From Cladocopium goreaui (taxonomy: Eukaryota > Sar > Dinophyceae > Suessiales > Symbiodiniaceae), in the NCBI GenBank assembly GCA_947184155.2, contig CAMXCT020005024.1, positions 260,001 through 324,000 of the forward strand: DNA of 64,000 nt, read 5' to 3'. Below are positions 23,401 through 29,195 of this stretch, in pieces; positions within the stretch are counted from its first letter, which is position 1; each line of letters begins with the position of its first letter. Position numbers and translations under genes: made by a program. The notes beneath the pieces are model-generated. The model did not search any database and had not been told where the DNA came from. It saw nothing but the letters and a program-made list of their open reading frames with translations.

Positions 23401-25736
23401 CAGTTCAAACTGGCATCACCTCCGAAAAAGAAGGTTCGTTGGCATCGCATGAACTTGATCTCGGTGATGTCGTAGTTGGTCTCCTTGAGCTTGAGCATGT
23501 AGCGCAAGAAAGGGCCATAGCCAGAAAGAAATGCACTGGCTCCTGGGTCGAGCATGGCACAGTCATGTCGTTCATGGCCTCCAAGATCTGTAAAGATCAC
23601 ATGGCCGTACTCGGAGTGGTTGACAGTGCTTTCTGTCGGGGCTGTCTTCCGCTTCGTGGCTCCGCCCTTTGGCACCGGGCAATTGTAGGTCATGTGTCCA
23701 ACCTGCCCGCAACGTAGGCATGTTGGAGGGCCACTTGAAGCTCTTGCACGCCCCTTCGGATCGGGCTCTTTCCCCTTGCCCCGGGGTGGGTATCGAATGG
23801 TGTTGGAACCACCTTTGCCCTTGCCCTTCTTCGTCTTGCCTTTGCCACGTCCCGGAGACACCGGGGACCCAGAGGAGTGCGGCGATGCTGCACCAGGAGA
23901 GAGGTTGCCGTCGGTGAGGGCCACTATGGGAAGGTATCCACGGCTGAGCTTGATCTCGTTGAAGCGCTTCCGAGCGTCCAAGTACGTAGCGTAGGCCGTG
24001 TCAAACTCTTCCGCCTGCTCAGCTGGGTCAACATCTTCCAGGGTCTGAAAGTAGGCAGCATCAGTGTCAAAGTCCTCCAAGGTCTCATCCGCATCAACCG
24101 GTGAGGTGGCATGGGACTGAGTGTCATCCCATTCATAGAAACCTTCTTCCCAACCATCATCATCAGGCCAGTCATCGGGATCCGGGTCGTTGTCAGCATC
24201 TTCATAGTAGGCGGTGTAAGCTCGCCCCTTCCCTCGGAAACCGCGATGATGTTGATGTTGTCCTCCACCAGCGACCGTCTTGTGATCCTGTCCAAGTAGC
24301 AGGAACATGGCTTCTTGCACCTTGTTGCGTTCTAACGTCGGGGCCTGGGCAGTGACTAACTGTCTCTGCTCCCTTGTCAGACCGGCCCTTCTCAGCAAGT
24401 GCCATCCTTGAACTTTTCCAGGAAGGGTGACGTCGTGGTCGGAGAGCTTGTTGTAGAGATGGTCGTGCTCAGTGGTGAACTCGAGCAGCGATTGGCCTGG
24501 GCGTCGATGGAGCCCAGTGAAGTACTTGTCGAAGTCAGTTGGCAACTGAACGGACTTGTCGTACTCGAAGGCCTTGTCGAGGATCTTGAGCATCTTCTCA
24601 AAAGCTCCTGCCTTCTCAATGTCCTCGATCGGGAAGTTCTCCAAGAGCCTCCAAGCTGTGCCCGTCAGTGAGCCAATGACAGAAAGCAAGCCTTCAGCTT
24701 CCTTCTTCGCCATCCTCATCTTCATCACATAGATGGTCAATCGCTTTCTCCACTCCTTATAGTCTGAAGGAGCACCACTGAACAAGGGGATGTAGGAGTC
24801 CTTGGTGGTTGTAACATCCAAGCCAGCTGTGCTCGCAGATCCAGTTCCACCTGACATCGTCGAAGGCAGAGGTGATCGTAGCGATCCAAGCCAAGCAAAG
24901 GAAGTCAATCACCAGGCTGTCGAATTCGAAGTGCTGTGCCCGATCTTGATCAAAAAGTGCACCAAGGGCCAGCACAAGGCCAGGACAGCTCGCAGCAGTA
25001 CGGCCTGCTCAGGGCCAAAGTCCAAGTACCTCCAGGCCTGCTCAGGACCTGGGAACCACGCAGTGAGGCCTGCACAGGGCCTGTAGCACAGAACGCAGTT
25101 AGGCCAGCTCAAGGCCAAGCACAAAGAACAAAAGTGGCCTGCACAGGGCCGTAGGCAGCAATGGAGTCAAAGTCCAGCAAGGGCCTGCTCAGGGCCAGCT
25201 CAAGCAAACAGCGAAGCCAGCCGGTAGCAGATGTGGCAGCTCCGCTACCAATGTGAAGATTGCGGTGCAAGGCCCACGAAGTCCCCACCAATCCAATGCC
25301 TGCAAAGGCCGCGGCGCCTTTTCAAGAGGCGTCGCCAAGCGTAGTCAGCTATGGCACATACGTCCCGCCACTGAAGGTGAAATAGCAGCGGAAATTGGCA
25401 TATGAAAAGGGTAAATCTGAAGGATGCGGATGCATACTTGACAGCTTTCATTTTTGGACAACTTTGACACCTATTTTTGACACCAAAAATCATTGATGAC
25501 CACCAAAGTTCAGCTGATTTCCATTTGTTGGACGGTTTCCAGGTTTTCAAATCCAACAAACATCTGGCCCCAGCTTAACACATCTGCAGGAAACCACTTT
25601 TTTTGGGTTCAAAAACACTCCAGGGTTTTCCGGTGGAGATTTTCCCTTCCCGAAACCAATCCATTGATACCTGGATGGTGAGCCTCGAGGCTTCAACCCA
25701 GCGATCTCGTCCGGGAACGTGGCATCCTGGGAGAAA
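5550..25736 (+). CDS. Tandem aquaporin (MIP family), four NPA motifs
   Basis: A membrane channel for water or small solutes. Exons: 5550-5606 (ATG; AAAELLGSFVFAFT, first helix), 6493-6594 (VGCNVLSG, WEIASIACALLVS), 8251-8337 (SGGHFNPAVSVAMSLGG), 9218-9293 (VYILLQLAGTTMAMLF), 11775-11816 (FNPAITIGLGL), 12233-12287 (LVAAVAAAALFRLL), 13694-13752 (GHFNPAVTAAVASAL), 14179-14227 (VVGCFVAAVTCMIL), 16383-16453 (YFGLAIGVALLAG), 25690-25736 (GFNPAISSGN). One MIP domain has two NPA loops; four loops imply two domains in tandem. The 16453/25690 join keeps phase exactly across the 9.2 kb intron holding the retrotransposon. An AG just before the first ATG could accept the spliced leader. Helices of the second half are incomplete: further weak exons lie near 13492, 14652 and 15415, and the C-terminus past 25736 is unclear. 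The first-helix and NPA exons are secure; exact edges are not. Confidence 0.75.
6599..8084. other. Aquaporin intron, mostly unique AT-rich sequence
   Basis: Contains a 120-codon open frame at 6872-7234 that resembles nothing I know. From 7920 there are degenerate TAATCACCAT/AATAACCATT tandem units that lead into the foldback element at 8085. Confidence 0.5.
8085..8188. repeat. TA-flanked foldback element, reference copy
   Basis: Best-preserved copy: TACCCTCTGGTAAACTAACA at the left, TGTTAGTTTACCAGAGGGTA at the right. The core is GAAAATCACTATTTTTAATG then CACTATAAATGGCCATTTTC. It is 104 bp, has no coding capacity and is flanked by TA dinucleotides as expected of a TA-targeting DNA transposon derivative. 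Confidence 0.92.
8251..8337 (+). CDS. Aquaporin exon with first NPA loop
   Basis: Encodes GPLSGGHFNPAVSVAMSLGG, the classic first half-pore motif. The acceptor is CCAAG before GCGATG. The donor is uncertain: a GA donor after CATGGG gives phase 0 into the exon at 9218. Confidence 0.8.
8563..8649. repeat. Foldback element, left-truncated
   Basis: Retains the core CCATAAATAGTGGATTTTCC and the right arm TTACCAGAGGCTA; the left TIR is lost. Confidence 0.7.
10338..10459. repeat. Foldback element, diverged
   Basis: CTGGTTATTTAACATAGCCA at the left and GTTAGTCATCAGCAGATGGTAA at the right, around a CCCATTTATAGATGGTTTAC core. Confidence 0.65.
10464..10600. repeat. CCATTAATCA tandem repeat
   Basis: About ten degenerate 10-12 bp units of ATCACCATTAAT and TTTCCCATTAATC in an aquaporin intron. 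Confidence 0.8.
10858..10961. repeat. Foldback element, diverged
   Basis: TTGGTTATTCAACATAGCTA at the left and TTAAATCACCAGAGGGTA at the right; same core order as the reference copy. Confidence 0.75.
11775..11816 (+). CDS. Aquaporin exon with second NPA loop
   Basis: Encodes VFNPAITIGLGLTQ. In the order of exons this is the second half-pore loop of the first MIP domain. The 3' edge is not certain. Confidence 0.65.
13694..13752 (+). CDS. Aquaporin exon with third NPA loop
   Basis: Encodes GHFNPAVTAAVASALELRPW between CCAG and a GTCTAA donor. It resembles the first loop and marks a second MIP domain. Confidence 0.7.
14395..14503. repeat. GAAGAAGAC purine-rich repeat
   Basis: A degenerate GAAGAA/GACGAA tract of about 110 bp abutting the repeat copy at 14504. 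If that repeat is read on the - strand, this tract would be a TTC-rich 3' tail. Confidence 0.8.
14504..14595. repeat. Dispersed repeat, possible SINE, copy 1
   Basis: Shares GCGGACCAGGGAGGA at one end and CACCCATAGGGC then ACTGGTCC at the other with the copy at 61351-61444; the middle is diverged. On the - strand it contains CTCGAATCC, close to an internal polymerase III B box. The SINE call is inference. Confidence 0.55.
16743..16747. repeat. Target site duplication, left
   Basis: GCTTT directly before the left LTR, identical to 25444-25448 directly after the right LTR. Five bases is the usual copia target duplication. Confidence 0.9.
16748..16939 (-). repeat. 3' LTR of the copia element
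   Basis: 192 bp, TGTGAAGATTGCGG...GCATACTTGACA in plus orientation. By line-by-line reading it is identical to 25252-25443. Confidence 0.95.
16940..17026 (-). other. 3' untranslated region of the copia element
   Basis: Between the pol stop and the 3' LTR. In the coding sense the bases next to the LTR are pyrimidine-rich (ACTTTTCCCCA), not the expected polypurine tract; the purine run GGGGAAAAG is on the opposite strand. Confidence 0.6.
17027..19807 (-). CDS. Copia reverse transcriptase-RNase H with membrane and coiled-coil tail
   Basis: 926 codons in the +1 frame relative to the upstream frame. Reverse transcriptase: KARLVVRGY at 17, D64 in TADVATAFL, HVDD with D171/D172. RNase H: D328 (MVDAA), E381 (LGAEAQ), D426 (VTDAKAL), D477 (YADSLTK). 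Copia pol normally ends about here (near 510). This protein goes on for about 400 residues: acidic linker, hydrophobic segment 612-633, second hydrophobic segment 667-686, helical Gln/Glu/Arg-rich region 700-800 likely to form a coiled coil, then a Cys/His cluster (C814, H830, C835, H848, C849, C852) and an acidic C-terminus. The internal Met at 19807 may not be a true start; the protein is probably made by frameshifting, or the copy is broken. Confidence 0.92.
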   Translation of the reverse strand: MLLKWSKNPDGSPRAKARLVVRGYNDQDALEGKVETSAPTTSRLSRSMFLSLSSILQWCGWTADVATAFLQGLPQERQLWVKLPREVLNILGADETTRMLLRKPCYGQIDAPRRWFLEASRRLTSIGLRPHMLDPCCFLICEADFPDIQASDPSKCLGSERIVGMVCIHVDDMLGGGLEESLVYQHVVKQLRQIFNFREWKDQDKLEYCGASLQKTPTGGWKVDHAEYLRKVKPISLQRDRGPEDYMTPSEVTQMRGLLGSLQWPAVQSQPHLQCSTSLLAGQVSAGLVKSIHDANRLLKFAKLNADVALCYERICDVQDLRLVTMVDAAFGIRRDGSSQGGYLTMLVSKDVFDGTEGAYHIIDWRSSKLPRVARSSLGAEAQSASQACDNMDFVCRFYQHLLEPNEPLANILHKPSPLEPTLVTDAKALYDSYYRESLSSGLTDKRTGLEIKVLREGLESLGGRLKWISSERQYADSLTKEGTRQLLADRLRYGRIKLSWDPDYIAAKRKKLSDRNASRDEFSQPLATVVEEPETTEDVPVETFACFGEEINYEMNDWDEMSGKAVAAHLELRPDQAIDLDFNDTLPIVHTPIMDISYDPETKFEGVWTILSLRALLRFALCIFMLGLLQPLGAAAAPLSDPITPDTCPYVDVIQEPKASYWDYFWDAVVVLTLVVFVVGTYLTGWVHGWWIGRNHVLRQRHIRSDRLSARLDEKVVENIALQDQIEELTRQVQQLTVPGGPIIADREIRHLQQQLKSLEASFWQKDQQCRQMNRHKMGYIRQIGRLRAIFNEAKDVVGRARAEIHNHVHNRCTVGRPIYHAPRGRVWHLDDQCYQLYRSAVIELHACDNCASFYVTPYIHDMNNTTLAQDMDNFMANGLADEDPEVLAEASAILDDEARLRAAGVPDEEARLALQARAMSSSGV
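19761..24908 (-). CDS. Copia Gag-protease-MTase-like-integrase polyprotein
   Basis: 1715 codons. Residues 1-330 are gag-like and helical with an acidic stretch near 235-300. A zinc knuckle C397-C400-H405-C410 follows a Gly/Lys-rich linker. The protease has DPGAS at 454 and a LLGRP flap-type motif at 532. Residues 668-735 carry LLWEVYCGGARVSAIAES and LAPTCGPWS, which resemble the SAM-binding start and the PC-type loop of cytosine methyltransferases. Integrase follows: H925, H930, C958, C961 zinc site and D989, D1049, E1084, with 34 residues between the last two (DD35E-type). A Pro-rich acidic linker leads to the start of the reverse transcriptase region (FFENGVWEF). The frame ends at 19761 just after the reverse transcriptase begins, overlapping the next frame. 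The chosen start is the first Met after the leader. Confidence 0.92.
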   Translation of the reverse strand: MTSFAWLGSLRSPLPSTMSGGTGSASTAGLDVTTTKDSYIPLFSGAPSDYKEWRKRLTIYVMKMRMAKKEAEGLLSVIGSLTGTAWRLLENFPIEDIEKAGAFEKMLKILDKAFEYDKSVQLPTDFDKYFTGLHRRPGQSLLEFTTEHDHLYNKLSDHDVTLPGKVQGWHLLRRAGLTREQRQLVTAQAPTLERNKVQEAMFLLLGQDHKTVAGGGQHQHHRGFRGKGRAYTAYYEDADNDPDPDDWPDDDGWEEGFYEWDDTQSHATSPVDADETLEDFDTDAAYFQTLEDVDPAEQAEEFDTAYATYLDARKRFNEIKLSRGYLPIVALTDGNLSPGAASPHSSGSPVSPGRGKGKTKKGKGKGGSNTIRYPPRGKGKEPDPKGRARASSGPPTCLRCGQVGHMTYNCPVPKGGATKRKTAPTESTVNHSEYGHVIFTDLGGHERHDCAMLDPGASAFLSGYGPFLRYMLKLKETNYDITEIKFMRCQRTFFFGGDASLNCTWTVRLPLHLGGKHGYVQMYLLPGETPMLLGRPIMEALGLVLDCRSRMIKLDDTPWQDAVVGAHGEYLVSLLNEYDNDMWQFPPSFELMVPADGGTSGDFLDFGTFNKETKLFDDISNVQAAAQDGLCALKRHVLQTCDVTLNTLENKLHAYVTEELHQPSRKRLLWEVYCGGARVSAIAESMGMDVEIFSYETGWDFDLEEHQTAFMERLRTEMPDEVYLAPTCGPWSQMQNLNAKTEAQQHDLYLKRSHHHDCHLMFVTQIYMEQINNARHAHIEQPERALSWRTTALKDLPGHWIILHQCMFGCACLDKDGWWKLVKKPTGILSSKTSMQAALAKLCDGQHVHCPLEGSAPGLGRRTSYLEDYQPGLAATIAAALCAPDPAQLWDFGFAVSEQKEVTGCLVKLQTALKTEAVRTVQRLHRNLGHPKPEALVELLQSRGASDQVIEAARHFQCTACLRYKRPNQVAPSALRHQVREVGERLQADVLWIKCNASEKKFPVLSVIDQATKYTVATVLHGERGDHLIHGLERAWIRHFGLPQCLCSDEGRGWVGEEMNAWTTQHAIEHIVAPAESHRLALVERRHVTLRRAIEIYMDDMKVTGTKGIRQALTYVVPQLNDTVSVAGYSPSQWLLGKVPRLPGGLMQEELAPAHLGDHDQFEQLLQQRAAAKRALISADLDAKLRRALLRQYQGTDLPLQIGQKCFFWRDQRQDRLVKIRWHGPARVVMVEYSKDEKPELYWLAYKTQLIRCSPHHVRADFTAADTQLADAQEARREVASLRSRGVTRFLDLNKINRRRRLEDFNEDDIASGSEAGDDDADDLQPPTTRQRTSYDTTAQRPELSLDEAIRELGLEDEDELSMAPTSPADTPAEHPEFPGQAQPAVLPAPAVPALPPPDQVPQGDNVVPINVDEDEPGQEPATLPTLPPTPDDASAPAPDPFGLTSTSSALYEPAQEDFRTRRLRMDQHETMQFTPFGPMRRGAGRHNPYPQQAPPADPQPASELFGQAFAVDDIGGGDLPKGWSIDEHGYFQLDAHNFHDYWEIKAGCLIRHHLQPRHRRHDITKEKDCPFDLKQLDPVRVTMMRAPNGTIQVSTDRFDTVVAPNKAAWTGLTVYQLTGAVRKELAMYATTPAKRVARQEKHAAIKKKASSELNERGLTVHEREQFMQAKIKELRSFFENGVWEFSSVRDADPQRTLTTHAAQVEQESGRKSAG
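24909..25238 (-). repeat. Leader with GGCCTGCNCAGGGCC palindromic units
   Basis: Untranslated leader between the primer site and gag. It contains at least six variants of GGCCTGCTCAGGGCC or GGCCTGCACAGGGCC, each nearly self-complementary, interspersed with CAGCTCAAGGCCAA-type units. It could form a string of hairpins in the genomic RNA; packaging or dimerisation is only a guess. Confidence 0.75.
25239..25250 (-). other. Primer-binding site
   Basis: On the + strand this reads GCTCCGCTACCA, ending in CCA like a mature tRNA 3' end, and differs by one base from the CTCTGCTACCA end of many initiator tRNA-Met. On the - strand TGGTAGCGGAGC lies one base inside the 5' LTR, the expected place. The tRNA identity is inferred. 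Confidence 0.7.
25252..25443 (-). repeat. 5' LTR of the copia element
   Basis: 192 bp copy matching 16748-16939. On the - strand it is followed after one base by a tRNA-like primer-binding site. Confidence 0.95.
25444..25448. repeat. Target site duplication, right
   Basis: GCTTT immediately after the right LTR, matching 16743-16747. Confidence 0.9.
25690..25736 (+). CDS. Aquaporin exon with fourth NPA loop
   Basis: Encodes GFNPAISSGNVASWEK between TCGAG and a strong GTGAGG donor. Its phase matches the exon ending at 16453 (ISG|GFNPA), so the retrotransposon between them is intronic. Confidence 0.75.
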
Positions 25737-25748
25737 GTGAGGGGGTTA

Positions 25749-25925
25749 GTAGCCATAGAACTCATGTATGGCTACTAAGCATGGTACAATAATGACGTAA
25801 TGACTATGGTTTAGAACATGTTAAAACCGTGGTTAAAAGTTAAAACATGTTAAAACTATGGTTTTCTAAGGGTCAATTTACAGGAAATCATAGTTTTTAA
25901 CATGTTTTAACCATAGTTGAACCCC
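25749..25925. repeat. Palindromic AACATGTTAAAAC region
   Basis: TAGTAGCCATAGAAC and ATGGCTACTA form a small hairpin. Then several copies of AACATGTTAAAAC and its complement surround ACTATGGTTT/CATAGTTTTTAAC arms. Confidence 0.65.
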
Positions 25926-26039
25926 CCACACTATAGGTGTATTCTGCAGATTTTCCTTTGAAACGAGGCTGGCTGTGGCCGTTAGTTCCCTGGTGCAGGG
26001 AAGGAACTTGTCAGAGTGGGGTGGGTGTAGAAAAAGGTA

Positions 26040-28748
26040 ATCTAGAGAAATTGAACAACTGGATTATACTTGCAGCCATAGACTTGGATCTTATATACAT
26101 GCTATTGGTGATGTTATTGGTGATGTTATTGGTGATGTTATTGTTTTTTTTGGGATTGGACTTTGGGAGTTGAGTTGATTTGCCACTGAGCAAGTGGTCT
26201 GCAACCGTAGGCTTCAAGCCCTTTTGATGTACCGGACACACCCAGCGGAGTGGTCTCAATCTTTTTGTTACTCAAGATGAACTGAACATCTCAAAAGAAT
26301 TGCCAACATTTGCTATCCACGAATAGGCCCTATAGTAGGTCTGAAACTCGTTTTCCCCAATCTATGGTCCAACACGTAGATGATTTTGCATTCATCGTCA
26401 CTCACTTCAATTTTTCCTACAAAAAGTGTTTCTGTATGGAACATGGTTTATGAACCTTCTGCAGCTGTCCCTTATTATCTTCACAGCTGCAGGATGTCCT
26501 CTGCATTTTATGCATCTAACTATTGCTTCATAGAACTCTTGGCGGGGTCTGGCACTTGGGCTGACTGATGACATGAGAGTAGATTCGTGACACGCAGGAA
26601 CACGCATACAGTGTATAATCTTATCAGCAACAGTACTTCGGTTCCATATTATGTAACTTTTGTTTGGGTATGATGATTTATAAGGAGTCACAAGAAGGTG
26701 AACATGTCCATTCGGAAACGGAAAAACAGCTGTGACCTGCCAATGGGTTGTGGTAGCATCCTCATGCGACTGGCTTCACACTGGCTATGTGCGTGGAACC
26801 TCAGGGTGATCGCCGCTATACTCTTCCGGGCAACACATGCGAGAGAGTGCCAGCGCGGTGGGGTAAATTTTCAGGCAAACCCAAACTTTGACTGCAGACT
26901 TGGGAAAAGACACATGTGGTGCAGACAATCGCGTTGGCTTTATAGTATGACTCTCTCTCATCGAGAACGACAGATGTCTCCAGATATAGACTCGCAATGG
27001 GTTTGCAGATTTGTAACAGCAGTCTGACCTGACTCCAATGAAGCTGCGTTTCGTGCTGCGTTTCGACAGGTACACACCCAAAGAGGTCACAGCAGACCTC
27101 CAAGCAAGGCAAAGAAAGGGTGGAAGTTTTTATCCCTAGCCCTCCCTCCACAATGTCAACCTCCATTCACTAAGATTCAATGATTCACAGTGGGTGTTGC
27201 TGCTGTGATTATTGGGTTTTCAAAATGTGTGAGAATCACTACAACCAAAGATAACCAAACTGTGCGTGCCAGTCATAAAACATTGTTTCACCATGGTTTT
27301 CCAAGGCTTTCTGTGAGCTTTGATCATCCATGGTGTGTCTCTCTTTATCGAAATGCACAGCGCTTTCGCCCGGTGACCGTGGGGCAGGATGCCTTAAACA
27401 GTGCTCCCTGAGCTTCAGCAGATCCGAGGAGTCTTGGAATAGTCAAAAGTTGGAGGATTTCAATGGATTTCCATTGATCCTTGGTGAAAATGGAGAAATT
27501 GAGCAACATGTTTTAGCATTATTTTGATATATTTTGATATGCTTTCCTAAAGTTTGGACAGATGTTGCACAGTTGCCTGGCAAGGGAGACGAGAAGGGCG
27601 CAAAACGTCAGACTCCAATTCAAAGGTTGGAACTCACTTGTGACCCTTTGAAGTACTGGCAGCATCGCAGGAAGCAAAGCTCCGTGGGAAGCGCAAGCGC
27701 TGTCTCAAATAGTCTGAGCCATTGCTGTGTACAATGGCTGAGCGGCTTCAAAACTGCATCGGTTATTGATTGAGTCAGGTTGAACTCTCTCTCTCTCTGC
27801 ATCTCTCATCCCAACGGTGAAAGGCATTTCGAGAGACGTCGTAAATTTGACAGAGAAATGCAGACGGTGCCAGTTGCATACCAGTGCAACCCAGTCAAAA
27901 CATTGCCGCCTGGGGCGGAGCGCGAGAAAAAACATGAAGCGTTTGTGCGTCAGTACCCAACCGAAATATCCTGAAGGGACCTGGTGACCTGCTTGGTACT
28001 TTATTTGCTTGGTGCTTTCTTCGATGACACATACGCTTTCATCCGTTCGTGGATGTTCGTGCCATATCCAAGAATTCTTTCTCGGGGCCGCTGAAAAACC
28101 CATGGCCCGCCGCGTTTTGTTGCTGCGTGACGACCTGAGCTGTGAGAAAACCATGAACCTGTAGCACCCTGTGGATTGGAAAGGAACATTGGATGAGCCC
28201 ACAAAATGGGCCTCACACCCTTCTCTGTAGATTTTCCGGTTGATTTTCCCTTAAATCAATCTATTGAGCACAGCGGCAACTGCCAGGCCATGGCGAGCGC
28301 GCGGATGGGCCGAATCTGCCCTTTGCAGGTGGGAAGGAGTCATAGCATCGCATTTGGGTGTCGAACTGGGGCAGTTTATCCAATTTGGGGAGCATGAGGT
28401 TCTACCCCTTTGGATATAGTACTTGTAGCCCCCAAAAGGAAAATATAGGAAAAGTAAACTTCTACTAGAACCTATTGGAGGTTACTAGAGGCTGATTTGG
28501 GATCAATCCACTACTTGAAAGATTTCTTGCTGCTCCAAGCTGCAGGTATTGTTGGTGAGGCCCCGCTCACTGCTACAGGATGTGTGCAGGCTGGGGTGAT
28601 AGGTAGCAGAGCTGCAGAGGCACTTGACGGTCGTGCTCCTCCTCCTCCTCCATCATCATCATCATCATCATCATCAAAATTACCCTGACAAGGTATTCCC
28701 GTTTTTCAGACAAACCCATTGGCCCATATCTGTACTGTCAGACCCATG
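26040..28748. other. 2.7 kb without recognised genes
   Basis: Open frames here are short and unlike known proteins. Possible but unsupported exons lie at 25937-26034 and 28262-28327. There is a triple TTGGTGATGTTA repeat near 26105-26140, a CT run near 27786 and CTC/ATC triplets at 28637-28677. It may hold the aquaporin 3' end and the start of the next gene, but I cannot place either. Confidence 0.45.
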
Positions 28749-28891
28749 TGAGCCATTAAAAATACCCTAGTGAATTGATTGCTATAGGGGATTATACTAC
28801 CTGATTTACTGGGGATTATGATAACCCATAATAGGGAAACCTATCAACCAACTAGTATAATGAGATGGGATAGGGGTATTTTTAATGGCTC
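28749..28891. repeat. Foldback element with TGAGCCATTAAAAATACCC arms
   Basis: TGAGCCATTAAAAATACCCT at the left pairs almost perfectly with GGGGTATTTTTAATGGCTCA at the right, with about 100 bp between the arms. The arms differ from the CCCTCTGG family, so this is a second foldback type. Confidence 0.85.
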
Positions 28892-29034
28892 ATGTCGTAC
28901 CATGTTTGTTTCTCCCCCATATCCAGGAGATAATTCCGGTCTCCCAGAATGGGATGAAGGGACAACGATTTTTGGAGCAGCCAATCCATTGCTGGTTCTA
29001 ACATTTATGATTCATAATGAATCAGAAGAACATT

Positions 29035-29138
29035 TACCCTCTGGTTATTAACATAGCCATGGAAAATGGCCCATTTATAGATGGTTTACCTATTCAAAAT
29101 GGTGATTTTCCATGGCTATGTTAAATAACCAAATGGTA
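29035..29138. repeat. TA-flanked foldback element
   Basis: TACCCTCTGGTTATTAACAT at the left, ATGTTAAATAACCAAATGGTA at the right; 104 bp with TA on both sides. Confidence 0.88.
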
Positions 29139-29195
29139 TAAGTTATACATTGTTATATTTTGGAGTTTACAGTTTCATAGATGACAACATTACAG

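Larger units (their letters stand above)
16748..25443 (-). mobile_element. Ty1/copia LTR retrotransposon, young insertion
   Basis: An 8.7 kb element on the - strand inside an intron of the + strand aquaporin gene. It has two 192 bp LTRs that I read as identical, TG...CA ends and a GCTTT target duplication. Order from its 5' end: LTR, primer-binding site, repeat-rich leader, gag, zinc knuckle, protease, methyltransferase-like region, integrase, then after a +1 shift reverse transcriptase, RNase H and a membrane/coiled-coil tail, then LTR. Integrase before reverse transcriptase is the copia order. Identical LTRs mean the insertion is recent. GC content is clearly higher than in the surrounding intron. 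The single coding break near 19808 is the only defect I see. Confidence 0.95.

Noticed and set aside
22497..23717. 406-codon + strand frame inside the retrotransposon
   Set aside because: Antisense of the protease to methyltransferase-like region; no independent features.
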